Shown one piece after another: positions 51,400 to 64,000 of a DNA stretch of 64,000 nt. The translations under genes and the position numbers were made by a program. Source of the DNA: Karalla daura (Eukaryota > Chordata > Actinopteri > Chaetodontiformes > Leiognathidae). Position 1 is the stretch's first letter. The number at the start of each line of letters is the position of its first letter. Under the pieces are notes generated by a model that saw only the letters and a list, made by a program, of their open reading frames with translations, was not told the DNA's origin and did not search any database. The DNA is taken from the NCBI GenBank assembly GCA_029224185.1, contig CM055206.1, positions 16,649,717 through 16,713,716 on the forward strand, in the 5' to 3' direction.

Positions 51400-53524
51400 T
51401 CCTGCCTGCTCTGACACCCATTCGTCATCTCTGTGGAGGAACAGAAAGCTTCAACAAAAGGCAGATCCCCCTGACTGATTCTCCTCAGGTGTCGGGCCCT
51501 CCCTAGTTATTCTTCAGCTATCTTTGAGATGTAAAAGAAACCGATTCAGTGGAGGAGTTGGCCAGTCTTCATGTTGGTTGGAAGTGTTTTGATGGTATCA
51601 GTTGACGCTTATTGTAGTGACTTAGGCCTGAAGCCATTTTCCTTTCCGTAGTCCCACAGTTGAAGAGGCGTACGCCCTCTAAGCCTGTTCCTGTAAGTGC
51701 ATTTCCATTAGACAGAGAAATGCTCTGAATTAAAAAAAGCTACAGTTTGACATTCATGTGAGCTTCTATGTCAGTGTTGATCTAGAATAATGTAATGAAA
51801 ACGCTCTCTTGGCATTAACATGTTCCCTGACATGATGCAGGGGGTCACATGATCAGTTTACTTCAAACAAGATGGTGCAGGATGGAGTATGACTCAACTT
51901 GTTCTGAATCTAATTACAATATCCGATAAAACAATGTTTGGGACGTCCATCCTTCTCAAAGTGGAATCTTGGGATGTTGCGGGTATAGACTTTGCGTTGA
52001 ATCGTAGCTCATATGGAGAATCACCCTTCAGTGGAAACACCTGCAAGTAGCAACTGCACTGAGTTGAAACGCATCTTATTACGCATAACGTCTCTTCTTT
52101 TTTTATCTCTGTGAGATGGTTAGTAACAGTAGGAGTAAGCAACACAGCCAGAACAGCCTGAGTTGACAGACGTGTATGTGGGTGGATGTGCGCTTGGCTG
52201 CACATGAGGGCATCTATCGCTCTTTGGCCCAAACATTAAAGCACGTCTAGCGTCTATACAGGTATGTTTAGTCAGCCTTCGCTTATGTTTTGTGAAGGGA
52301 TTAAGATAGAGAACAGATTTTTGTTTTGTTTTAAAGCCCATCAACCTCATCCTGTGATAATTGAATTAGTTAGATCCACGTTGCCCGTTTCAGTCTCGGC
52401 CGTACACCACTGCTTTCATCTCTGCAGATCTCTCACGTCGATGTCCCTATGTCATCTGATACCGGCCTCTTCTTCTCTTTTTGTTGCCGTTGCCTTTTAG
52501 GAGCTGAATAGTCCCGTAGGAGCGCCCGTGTGACTTTCAGAAGCCATTTGCATATCTGGCATTAAATCGAACAGCTGAAAAAAGACACAAGTGGCGAGGG
52601 GAGTGGGCCGATGCCTCCTGGCCGGGCTCCATCACAGCACAAAGATGGCTAATCTGCTTGCACAGCCCATTCCATTCCTGTTTTCCCTTGACTTTGGAGT
52701 GCTTGGAAAAAAAAGAGGGCATCCTTCAATTCCTTTTAAAGTGCACGTAGCGTTTCAGCAGCATGTAAATTCATGACATATCATTGACCTGCCAGTGGAA
52801 AATATCACGCAGGGCCAGGGAGAGAAAGGGAGATTGAGCACAAATGGCAAAACGCCACGATAATTCTTGGCATCGATCCCCCCTATTGAACAAGCAAAAG
52901 TTTTCTCAAGGCCGCTTGAGTTTGAGTTGATCCCATTGCAGAGAGAGAGAGAGGGAGAGAGAGAGGGAGAGAGAGAGGGAGAGCGTGCTCGGGCTTTTCA
53001 CGCTTTTCATTTTCTACTTGAAAGCGGCGCAGTTATGGAGCTACTTTGATCCCTCACAATTGGGAGCGACTTCCATTTGTGCAGAATGAGACAGTAAGCC
53101 CCCTGGAATCCTATAGGCACAACGTAATCTCTGAAAATAATAAAGGAGCAGAGGGATTAGGGCGTGTTCAAAGATGGGATGAACTTATCGTCGTGATCGG
53201 CTGGAGTGACGAGCCTGCGTGGACGCTCTGTGTCGAGGCGAGGCGGCTGGGACATGTGCGTCCCCTCACACGTCCAGCGCTCTCTCCCCGTTATGAGTGA
53301 GTGGAGGTGAAATGCGAGGAGCGGGCGTAGAACGCTCCCCGGGAGCCTGAGACCGCGGCCCTCGGCCTGGCCTGTCTGGAGATGGCTCCCGCTCGGAGGA
53401 AATGAGTCTACGATACGCGGGCATTGCTCGAATTCCTCCCCTTGTGTCATTGCCGCTAAAGCAAATAGCGGCTTAAGGGAGAGGATTCTGCCACTGAATC
53501 AACAGATTGTTTGTGTCTTCACAG

Positions 53525-53557
53525 GCTCAAAGGGAGCATTTTTGGAATTGTGGAAAG
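53525..53557 (+). other. Candidate 33-nt microexon, plus strand
   Basis: TTTGTGTCTTCACAG precedes and GTAGGA follows. The length is a multiple of three and open in two frames (AQREHFWNCGK in one). No parent gene is visible. Confidence 0.25.
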
Positions 53558-54395
53558 GTAGGAATCCGGGGAGGAGTTTCAGCCCGAGCCTTTTTTACTC
53601 TGAAACCAGTGACTAGAGTTTTTGAGCGACCCCCCCCCACCCCAACACCCTCTTTCCAGTGCTGTTTTGAGAGCTTATCACTCTGCTTTTTACACTTTTT
53701 AGATAGCTAGCAGTTCTATATTGGGATGGCAGAATGGACAAGAGGAAATAAGAGCAAGCTGTGGGTAGATTTTATCAATTAGTACATTCTTAACCTGAGC
53801 TGATGAGTGACATGTGCTGAGGTGGAGAAGTGTGTGTGATGGTGACATAAGGTACGGGCCTTTCCACTCCAAAATATTCTCTGTTTCTCGTCTGTTTTGG
53901 GATGAGGGATGAAAACTCTAAGTGATTGTTGTGATGCGAGATGGCCCAGAATCCACCGTAGCGAATGGAACATCCTTGGACACGTTGATGCTCTGTTTGC
54001 TCTCGAGAACGATGTGTTTTACTTGAGCGTGTCAGTGTCTCAGAAACATAAAACCAAACAGGCCGCATAGTAAATACCTTACCAAATATTTGCACAACAT
54101 CGAGTCACGGTCGTACGAAACGGCAACATGTTCTTGATTAAAGAGTCATTTTTATGACAATCTCGCATTATGCTCCTGCCCTCTGTGCGCCAACAGAGGA
54201 TTTGAAGGATTTGAGGAGCCTTTCTCCCCCCCGAGGCCGCTCTCAGTTGTACGTTTCCTACATGTAGATTATGTTGTTTTTCTAGTATGAATAACCTGGT
54301 AGCAGCAGTCGACATGTGCAGTGTTTGAGACGGGGCAGGAGCCCCGAGCTGGCCCCTCTGACCTGTGGTTGTTCCTCTAAATTGGCTGAAGGTCC

Positions 54396-54495
54396 CTCCT
54401 CTCCTCTCCTCTCCTCTCCTCTCCTCTCCTCTCCCCTCCCCTCCCCTCCTCTCCTCTCCTCTCCTCTCCTCTCCTCTCCTCTCCTCTCCTCTCCT
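54396..54495. repeat. (TCCTC)n pentanucleotide repeat
   Basis: About 20 units with a CCCCT variant block; a mirror-symmetric pyrimidine tract. Confidence 0.95.
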
Positions 54496-55171
54496 CGTCC
54501 ATATTTCAACCCCCTCTGTGGCTGCCACTCTCTTCATCTTGTCCCTATCGACGCACACCTTGGTAATTGGTGATGTGGACCATATGTGAGCTCTGAATGG
54601 CCTTCTGTTCTGCGGGGCCATTAGACACGCTCAAGGACATGCTGTAACCGCATTATGGGGCTACCTGTGTCCCGGCCTGGCGTCTCAGGCGGGCGGGGAC
54701 ACGTCATCGTCTCCGGGTTCATTCAGCTCTTATCAAACCTCATCATCACCTCCACCTGTCAGACACCTTCCACCAAACTGCAGCGAGAGCTCCTCAGTCA
54801 GTGTGTGTGTGACCTCCTCAGACTGTGTTACCGACCTGAGCTGAGTGGTGTGACCTCTCAGCTTGAGGGTCAATAGGAAAACGCAGCTTTGCTACGTATG
54901 CATGCATATGTTTGTATTGAAGCCACTGGGCTTTGAATGCTCTAGGAGCCCTTCATCTTCTCTTTGCTGCCAATTTGATTTTTTTTTGCAGGCTCGTCTC
55001 TGTAGCTGGAATCGTGTATTTTAAAGGGATTTCCGTGGAAAGTCCAGTAATGAGCTATTTCTCCTGCTCCAGACACAGACTGCACTCATGGTAGACGTCT
55101 GGCTCCCTCCCACCGCTGGCATCCAGTCCATGGCACAGCCAGATCTCACCTCTGTGTTTCTGTCTCTGCAG

Positions 55172-55247
55172 AGCTGCTTGTTTCGGAGCAAAGTTGGCGA
55201 GTGAACGCATGAACAGATGCAGAGCGTGGTCCGCTGTCGTCCTACAG
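55172..55247 (+). other. Candidate 76-bp exon, plus strand
   Basis: A strong acceptor (TTTCTGTCTCTGCAG) and a strong donor (CTACAG/GTAAGA) bound a segment open in one frame: AACFGAKLASERMNRCRAWS-type, 25 codons. It could be a 5' UTR exon of a distant gene. No family is recognised. Confidence 0.35.
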
Positions 55248-56021
55248 GTAAGACTAAACATCACCTGCACGTATCGTTCAAACCCTCAAAACGTGTTCAA
55301 GGTGCACACAGGGTCAGACGCCATGTTTTCTAATGCCTGAAAAGACACGAGCTGAGCCAGACTATCAGCCTCCCACCTGTGCCGGTCTGTCCCTTCTAGT
55401 TGTGTGACGTGCACTGACGTTTTTCACTAGCTGTGGTGTTACGTTGCCTGAGGAGGCCCCCATTATGAACTGATGTCATCACGTCCAAAGCTTCAATAGA
55501 GAAGCCAACATAAAGCCGTCCCTCCGCCTGGCTCAGGCAGGTAGGAGGCAGTGAGTTAGAAGGCGAGCAGTAGGGGCTGTTTCTGGTCCTCTTTCTACCC
55601 CCCTCCCAGTCCTCCCACCCCTCCCCACCTGGCCTGGCGGGTCCAGACAAGCCTGCGGTACAAGGTGAGGATGTTTGTTCTTGGCCTCGCTACAACTGGG
55701 TCAGCGAGCGAGGTAAAGGTGTTTACCTGTGGCTGGCGGAGCCTCTGGGGAGGATGGTACCGGCCCGTATCACAGAACCACCCATCCCTGAGCGAACAGG
55801 CCCGAGCCAGAACAGAGCCGACTCTCTCTACAGGCCTGTGGAGCCATGTGTGGTTGTCCCGGTGTGTGGAGGTGAGCTGTTCAGTGTCGCCACATGGAAA
55901 AATGATATCAACAGTTCAGGGTGAACTGTGAGGGCCTTTTAGCCCTGCCAACACATGACTCCATGCTGAGGTATAAATCTGAACCTGGACTGCAGGGGCA
56001 GCCCTGCATGCTCAGGTGATC

Positions 56022-56023
56022 AC

Positions 56024-56056
<33 letters not shown>
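56022..56056. repeat. (CA)n microsatellite
   Basis: Pure CA run of about 17 units. Confidence 0.95.
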
Positions 56057-56058
<2 letters not shown>

Positions 56059-56238
56059 GAGACATTTCTCTCTCACACTCACTCAATCTGTCTGTTGCTG
56101 GTCTGCTCTGACCTGACCCGCTGAAAGGCTTTCAGGGCCGTGTCACTCAACCAACAACTCTCTCTGCTCAGGTTCAAGTTGGACGCCCGTCTGTCCTCCC
56201 TCCTCATTCCTCCACATGGGCCGCCTTGTCATGCGGAG

Positions 56239-56239
<1 letters not shown>

Positions 56240-56298
<59 letters not shown>

Positions 56299-56426
56299 CT
56301 ATACATTAAATGGATGCATTCAGTGTTTATGAATACGTTTGTGCTTTTGATCCTGTTTGTGTGTAAAGGATCAGCTGCGCCATGCGTGCGTGCCTGGACT
56401 CATTTATTACTGCATGTGTGTGCGTG

Positions 56427-56483
<57 letters not shown>

Positions 56484-56502
56484 ATGTGTGTGCATGTGTG
56501 TG

Positions 56503-56538
<36 letters not shown>
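56240..56538. repeat. Two (TG)n blocks
   Basis: 56240-56295 and 56414-56538, the second with regular TGCATG and TGCGTG interruptions. Confidence 0.95.
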
Positions 56539-56540
<2 letters not shown>

Positions 56541-57199
56541 CATGGGTGAGCTTGGGGAGCAGCTAGAGCGCAGCAGCTGTGGCTGCTTTGTAACATGGAC
56601 AGCGTCTGTTGTTGATTGTGCTGGACTGGAGGCTGCGGCTGCCCGGCCTTTCTTCCTCCCCGCAGCTGCTTGGACGATCCCTCTAATAGACTTCACAGCC
56701 TTTGAAAAGCCCTTTTAGAGCCCTAAAGGAAGTAAACACTGACCCTATTCCAGAGCTCACTCCGCTCAGGCCGGGTCAGGAGGTGGAAAAATCTGCAAAT
56801 AATGAGTCATTTCCAAAGATTTGGTGAGATGTTTTGGCAGCGTTCATACCCGGATCGAATAGTTTCACTCTTCTTTTTTTGGTGTCACCATTTCCTGCAG
56901 GAAATAGTGGTCATAATTACTCTGGTGGCACAGAGGAGGTCATTTGAGGCAGCTGGCTGAAGAGCCAAAGCTAATGTGGACTGCAGTGGTGTTAGTAGGA
57001 TATTAGCAGCACAATTAGGTGTTTTCATGAGTCACAGCGACTCGTTCTGTTTGCTGGAAGTTCTGGATCGTCCTCATACGTTTTACCTTTTAGATTTCCC
57101 TGGACTTTATATCATGTGCCATTGGTATCTGAAGCCACATTCGCCATCCCAAATACTGGGCCTATACACTGTATGAACACAGTTAACATTAGTGAAACT

Positions 57200-60100
57200 A
57201 TAATGACATGTTTGTTGGCAGCGTTTTAGAGACGGAAACTCTTTTGAAAACTGTCTTTATTGTCTTTAAACTGTATTTTTTGTAATGACCACTATATTGC
57301 TTCCTGGTTTTCTAACAGACAAATCCTTCTGTTATTAATCAGCCTCTAGAACGTATTGTTGTCTGGGCTGTAATTCATCTTTTATTTCAGCACGTTCAAC
57401 CTTTTGGTCTTAATCCCCTGGATACTGAGATGTGTGTATTGAGATTACTGCCCGCAAAGCTTACAAGGGCTGTGGACAAAGTCTGCAACAAATCATGATG
57501 ACTTCCACAGTTGATTAATGTCTCGATTAATCAGTGTTTTCTGGTTTTGGAAACGTTGAAAAATATGTTGAAAACTATGGTTTTTATGGTTTAGGAAAAG
57601 CTAAGATGAAGCCCTCAAACACCTCATCCACAACACATCCACCAAAATCTTTTTTCCTCCCTAGATAATGAATCATTGTCACCAAAACATGCGACTGCTA
57701 GACAATAGCACCCGCTGAAACGACAAACAAATGCGGCCATAGCAAAGTAAACAGTTTATGGAGAGTTTTTTTTGGTTTTTTTGTGTTTTTATCCCAATAT
57801 TCCATAGTTTGCCGAGCGAGCGCCCTCCCTGCTCTGCGCTCCAGCTGTGTTGACTGTCTGCTGCATGGGAACCCCTGATTACTGGGTGACTGTCCTGTGG
57901 GGGCTGAGCCTGGCAGCCTGCACGCTGTGCCCCCCCCCTCACCCTCCTCACCCCCCTCACCCCCCCTCACCCTCTACCTCCCCCCTCATCTGACACACAA
58001 CTGCTCGACTTTGATGGTGGAGAGCTGTAAACGGGCTGCCGCTCCATCCTCCAGAGCCCGGGGTGATGCAGCAGGCTTTATTAGCCTAATGAATGGTTGT
58101 TGGGGGTGGGGGGGGGGTTGGGGGGGGGGGGGTTATCTAGATGGTGCGGTGCGTCCGTCCCGTCTGCAGACGCCCCTGCCGGCTGTTTTCAGGTCCAACG
58201 AGCCGGCCCTGGCAGACGATCGCACGGCCTCGCCCTTCATTAGAAGCCTCAGCTGCCACGGCTCCTCCAGACCGAGAGGCCTTCGTTAAACTTTATGATT
58301 TGTTGATTTTAATAATCTGTTGTGTTCCTGGATGTGACGGAGAGGCATTGGAGGAGGGGTGGGGGGAGGGTGGAGGAGGGAGGGGGGGGGGGGGGGGGAG
58401 ACTCCGCTCCTCGATATAACAAGACGCAGGTGTATTGAAATGACATCAGTGCATAAACTCAGTTGGAGTCGGCCTCTCCGGCCAAAATATGATTTAACTT
58501 TCTGCATGTCCGCCGTGTGATTTACGGCTGAGTTTGCTCGCTGTAATGAAACCACATATTAATATCGAGGGACAATAAACGTGATGAAAAACGGCTAACG
58601 GTAAAACAACCTTCGGAATATTTGAACCCAGGCTTGGTTAGTGATCAATAACAGATGCTTTAAATAAATATATATCGCACTTGGATTTTCTGAGACGTTT
58701 CCACCTTGGATTGGATCCGAGTCTCCAGGTGTTCCTGCCCGCTCTGACTCCTTAACCTCCTCACTGAACGAGCGCTTTGTGTCCCCTACGAGCTCGATCC
58801 GATTCACCTGCTCCTTCGCAACTTCTGGCCGGTTGGTTTCCATAAATAAACACAGCTGGCATCGACACACGCAGACTCTGTCATTCCGAGCGGAGCCTCC
58901 TTGCGTCTCCCTCCCTCGATGTGGAGGCTGTGGCGTTGTTGAACAGATGGAGGGGCCAGACAGGAAGTGATAAAGAAAGGTGAGGCCCGGCCTCAGATGA
59001 ATGCAAAGCCACGGCCGTGTTTATTGTTGTAGGTGGCCAGGCTTGTGTTGTAGACGGAGCCGCCTCCATCAGAGGAACCAGGAGCCGGACCCACACGTCT
59101 GCGTCTGACTCTTGGCTGACCCGGCACGCATGTATGTGCGAGTGCGCACACCGAGGCTTGTTGTTTCTGTAAGGGATATCCTAACACGTGGGGGTTTTTC
59201 TTCCCTGTGATTGAAATGTCCTCCCCGACCGTTAATAGGCAGCTTTTAATGTCGTTTCGCTCGGGAGACGGCGAGGAGGAGAAGGGGCTGGGCTGGGCTG
59301 GTCAGGTCTGGAAATGTAGAGAGGATGTGCTCAAATTCTCGAGCCGATTGCCCAAAAAACAAACAGAGGTTAGGGGTGGAAATTGATGCCTAAGAGAGAT
59401 ACATATAGCATTTAATCACTAGAATAATGAAATAAGACAAGAATATTAGGATAGGAGGATAAAATCTGGCACTGCAGAGGCATTCAGTACTGTGTAGTAT
59501 GGCTAAACTGCTAGGACAGGTTAGCAGATTCCAGTTCCTTATCGAGCCGATTTGTTATCTATTCTTTGACGATCTGTTTTATTTTCCATAGACGTCAACT
59601 AACATCGGCTTTGCTGAATTCTCGTGTGCAACGCTGGAGATGATTCGTGTAGTGGAAGTTTATACAGTGGGATCTCTCCCAAGGTTTCAAAGTTACAGTC
59701 CACTGTAAAAACAAAGGGTTTGCTGAACACCACTGTTGCAAGCGGCTCCGGTGTCGCTGTCTTCCCCATGAAGGAAAGCCGTCCGTGCTCGGACCCCGGG
59801 CCCATGTCTGCTGGAGTCTGAACCAAACAATCCAACATGCATGTGACTTCATTCTGCATCTGCAGCAAAGCACGACCAGTAAACGGAGTCGTTAGGAGTG
59901 GTGAGCAGGCGAGGGAGCAGTCCAGCACTCTTTCGCTTCCCGTCCCTCACAACGATCGCTTCTTCTCTGTTTTTATTTCTAAAGCAACCTCACAAATATC
60001 GCTGCGTTGACGCGGACAATAAAGGTTTGGCTGCCCCTGGAAAGCCCCATTTGTGTGTGTTTTGTTTTTTGTTGCTCTCGCTCTGAATAATGACTGTTGG

Positions 60101-61300
60101 GTTTGTTGTGTTGAGTCAGGAGGGAGACGAAGCCCTGAGGGGACATGTGTATTCATAACAGCAGCGCCTCTCCTCTTTGAGGCAGCTTTGTCTGGTGTCG
60201 TGGATCCTCTTTGCTCCATTGTCTTGTGAGTTCCGCTGGTGGTCTGTCATGTAAACAGCTCTCAAAGGGGAACCTTCTCCACTCTCTCTTTTCAAAAGCA
60301 CTCTTCTTCTTCTTCTTCTTCTTCTTCTTCTTCTTCTTCTGGGCCTTGTGTCTCTTTTTGCGGTCATCGTCTTGACCGCCTGGATGTCTCTGTCCCGCCC
60401 CTCCTCCTTCATCCCCTTGGTTCTGTTTCTCCACCTCCATCACCCACACAAACATCACATCTCTAACCAGAGCTGCAGATCCACAGATCGTGTATTGGGC
60501 TTTTTTTTTTTGGGGGGGGGGGGGTGCCAGTGGGGAAGGAAGGACCCTGCTGGCTTGTCAGTGTCTCTGACCCCTCTTGTCACAATGGGTCTCTCTCCCC
60601 TCCCACTCATTTCCCTGCCAAGCTGGGAAGAGTAAATATTTATCAGGCCTCACAACAATGGCCAGCTCAGAGGAGAGAAAGAGACTTTGAGCAGAGCTCC
60701 TGCGAGGCCTGTGGGCCGTGCTGGTGTCTGTCAGGCCTGAGGAGAGGCTGCTGGAAGATTAAGAGCAGAGGAGAAAATACTCATTACATGACATCACCTC
60801 TACTACTGTGCATGCACTGGACCCGACATGCCTGCAAATGCTGCATAGCGGTTAAGAGATGATGTTTGTTTAGAAATAAGAATTACATCATGACTTGAAT
60901 GATAATTATCGTTTTTTTTCTCCTTGCGGTTCGGCCTGAAATATCTCAGCGACCGTTGAATGGATTGGCGGAAGATTTGCATAGAGAGTCTGCGCTTCCC
61001 AGAAGATGCTCTCAAAGGACATTCAATGGATTCCCATTAAAAGACATTTAATGGATTCCCATAAACCGCTTCCCATTGTCAGACTGTGGTTGGTCAAATG
61101 GTGACCAGTGAGAATAAAAATTATTCATAATTTCTCAGTATTTACTATTGAGTCTTGGTATTCAGCTCACAGCAACATGGTTCAACTACATTAGCACAAA
61201 GGCATGTTTGCACAACCAATTGTTTTAGTTGTTTTGTGAAGTTCCATCAGTGATTGACCGCAGTTGAGGTAAATTGCTGGTCTTTGAGACTCAGTGTCTC
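57200..61300. other. Intergenic sequence with G-runs
   Basis: No gene found. Poly-G stretches at 58097-58132 and 58363-58399 are G-quadruplex capable on plus; a (CTT)n run lies at 60301-60340. Confidence 0.5.
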
Positions 61301-61305
61301 TCCAT

Positions 61306-61352
61306 CCCCTCCTCCTCCTCCTCCTCCTCCTCCTCCTCCTCCTCCTCCTCCT
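61306..61352. repeat. (CTC)n trinucleotide repeat
   Basis: About 15 units. Confidence 0.95.
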
Positions 61353-62353
61353 CCCCCTGAGGAGCAGGACTGGGGTCTGTCAAACCCCACAACCACAGTA
61401 TATCACAATTAATAGCCACGTGTTGAGGAGAGGGCCTGGCTGAGGCTGTACGGAAACAAACGCTGCTGAAGAGCATCATTGCCCCCCCCCCTCCACCACC
61501 CCCACCCACCCGGTTCATGTGCCACCACCCTCTGAGTGACATTAATGGCCCCCAGGCTTGGCAGCTCCCACACAGGCTGGCAAATGGATGCTACGGGATA
61601 AGTGCATGGAAAGAACGAGACGGCTCCAGGTTTGGATGGAGACAAAGAAGAAGGAGGAGGAGGAGGAGGAGTTTTGTGCAGGAGATAAAAGCAAAAATTA
61701 GAGCAATAGTGAAAGAAGCCGAGTCATTACTTTGACTAATGTGACAGCCTAATGACAAACAGTAAAGCCTGCCGCTGTCTGCGGGCGGACGTGAGGATGG
61801 AGCAGAAATGCCTCGGACGTCCCCGCAGCGAGCCGTCATGTGATGCAGGACGGAGGAAACACCTGCTTCACTGACTAACGCAGGGACTATTACGAGCAGG
61901 TGCTTCCACACATGGCCAGTGCGCGGGATAATTAGGCAGTTAAACATTCCTTATGGTTATGTATAGAATCGCCGACTCGGCTCATTTGTTAATCTGAGAC
62001 TTGGCCTGAAATCCGTCAACAGGCTGAGGTCTTCTTGCCATTGTCCAGAGCCGTAACGGGGAGAAACGCAGCTCTCTTGGCTGGACTGCAAAACTGAGCT
62101 CAGGCCATAACACTTTCTTCTCTTTCTTGGCCTGGTTTTGTTGAGTAGTGATGTGAGAAGTCTGAAGGGGATTGACACTCAAACTGATGTAACGCTGAGC
62201 CGTTTGGTGTGAGATATAAACCCGTCGCCCTCCCTCATGGCCGCTGTCTGTTAACCCCTCTCTGCGAGGCGATTTTCTCAACTAATGAGAAAACAGAGCC
62301 TCTGATTTATCCATTCATTCATTTATCTATTTATTTATTCCAACAAAGGCAGT

Positions 62354-62361
62354 ATGCAAAT
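62354..62361 (+). promoter_or_regulatory. POU octamer ATGCAAAT
   Basis: A perfect octamer, preceded by AACAAAGG (SOX-like) five bases upstream, in a non-repetitive block (about 62340-62480). Confidence 0.4.
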
Positions 62362-62753
62362 CAAGTCGAATGAAAGACATCAGCTAGTTGGCACGGGCTG
62401 CCTCTCCGTGGGCCTGTTAATTGGCCCAATAAGATTAGTTTTGGCGGAGATCCATAACAAGACACTAATATGTGAAATATGGTGTGAAATAGCGGGGGGT
62501 GAAGCTTTGGCCGAGAGGAGGCCGACGCCTGCCAGAAACAGCATGTTTGTGAGATGCAGCGTTACGGTCCGTGGTTTTAACACCCCCCCACCTCCTTGGA
62601 AACACGTTCAGACTATTCCAGGTCTTAACGTTGACGAAGGTTCACAGCAGGGAAAAAGCAGAGAGGCTCCGACTCTGAGAGGGGCAGAAGACGATAACGA
62701 AACTCTGCAGCTGGGTGTGCGACACTCCCACGTCGACCTGGGGGAACTCTGAG

Positions 62754-62780
62754 ATGATATCCAGGTTCACTGGATATCAT
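62754..62780. other. Inverted repeat, 11-bp perfect arms, 5-base loop
   Basis: ATGATATCCAG and CTGGATATCAT separated by GTTCA. Confidence 0.9.
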
Positions 62781-62799
62781 TACTGGTGGTAACTGCTCT

Positions 62800-64000
62800 T
62801 AACGTTTACCCAACAGGGCTGAGGCGCAGCTCCTGGGAGGTTTGTCACCATATGACGAGATGAAGTTTGACATTGTGCATGTAGCGTAGAGCATCGCTGA
62901 GCCCTGTCCTCCTCTGTACTGATCGCAGATTTGTCCATAGTCGACGATGTGTCATAGGAGAGAACTGTGGCACGGCTCTCATTTGGAGCTCCAGATACCC
63001 AGTTCAAGAACAATTCCACGTCCATACGACAAAGTTTTGAGTCTGATCTTGACCACAGTCAACCGCAGAAAACACCTGTAGATGCTGCAGTACCCATGCC
63101 GAGGCAGGACAGACAGGGGCACGCATCATTGCACGTCCTGACACCACAAACAGCGTTTTTGTGCAGACAGACGACCCATATGCAACAAAGGTTTTGCATT
63201 TTTACCCATGAATGGCCCCTAACACAGTTGCTTAACTGGCTCGACTCAGTTGTGGTTTCCATGTGGATCAGCCGTTCTTGGAGAGGAAACGGGTTATATT
63301 TAGTTTCTGCACCGTCATCCATATTTTTATATGCGTCCATGTATAACGATGTGATTTGTTAGGAAGAGGATTTGAGTTTATGATGATGAAGCTCTGGCTT
63401 CAGCTAATCTGGTTATGACAGCTACCGTGTATTGCTTGGATGAAGTATTTATACTTAATGGCGTGCCTTTAGAGGAAGCGTTGGCTGTGTTGGGTCTGGG
63501 GGAATTTTCATTTATATCAGAGAAAAAATCAAGTCTTCTTGTGAGTTTTGGGTTTTTGGAGGCTACCAAAAGTCACCATCTTCCCCGTCGGCACTTCTGA
63601 GGAACTCACGCACATCATATTAACCTAGAAGAGACGTGTCCAGTTAATTCTTAACCTGTGAGTGGAGGAGTGCTGTTCAGAGGAAGGACTCAGCGTTGGG
63701 TCACATGTGAAACGAGCAGGGACGCCCGCCACACTGTGAACCAGCCTCATGTTTCCAGCTGAGTCTCGTGCTGGCGCTCCGTGCCAGGGGCATCGGACGG
63801 GGAAGCGCGACCTCCCTGTGAAAACATCAACTTTGCGAGTCTCGGTTAAACAGGCGCAAGAATAAGACCAAACACGAGCTATTCTGAAATCTAAAAGGCT
63901 ATTAATACAACAGGAAGACAACCTTCCCTAGATCAACAGTGTTGAATGGAACGCTTTTGATGGAATCAGTGCAGGCACGGACATGACGGATCAGGCCGAA
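62800..64000. other. Intergenic sequence at the window end
   Basis: I see no recognisable gene, repeat array or RNA gene here; short open frames have no familiar motif. Confidence 0.5.

Overview
The window looks like nuclear DNA of a ray-finned fish, probably an acanthomorph. It carries split genes with GT-AG introns, very dense CA/TG, GA/CT and GGA microsatellites, a decayed Tc1-type transposon, and several short dispersed repeats that resemble common teleost families. The species call is inference.

One gene can be read with confidence. It is HMBOX1 (homeobox-containing 1, also called HOT1, a telomere-binding homeodomain protein), on the minus strand. The coding sequence runs from an ATG at 21441 to a stop at 6095. 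Eight core coding exons join in perfect phase into 493 codons, and a ninth 84-bp in-frame exon (8092-8175) would give 521. The likely 5' untranslated exon and promoter lie at 24412-24750, where two inverted ZNF143/THAP11-type sites and a YY1-type site are visible. The 3' untranslated region probably extends from 6094 to about 930, where a poly(A) signal is followed by a GU repeat. Exon 2 carries unusually long Ser, Ala, Thr and Asn runs.

At 1-850 the end of a convergent plus-strand gene is likely: a splice acceptor, a 70-bp terminal coding exon and a poly(A) signal. I cannot name this gene.

The introns of HMBOX1 hold the strangest sequence. There is a 927-bp CAG/CAGG-type tract (13216-14142). 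A pentamer-register array covers 8971-9487. Eight 20-bp repeats at 9561-9720 regenerate donor-like sites just downstream of a real donor. A 108-bp pure CA/TG tract abuts the acceptor of exon 3. A CA repeat begins a few bases after the donor of the 84-bp exon. Repeats next to splice sites are therefore the main theme of this locus.

From about 24.8 kb to 64 kb I find no convincing protein-coding gene. This part looks intergenic, or like a very large intron. It has three CTCF-type motifs, a pair of RFX X-boxes, a diverged tandem duplication of about 500 bp (29.66-30.67 kb), a dead Tc1 element (about 32.2-33.25 kb), a hexanucleotide array (45.3-45.6 kb), and three isolated candidate exons with good splice signals. 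Several unique stretches could be conserved non-coding elements, which only an alignment can decide.
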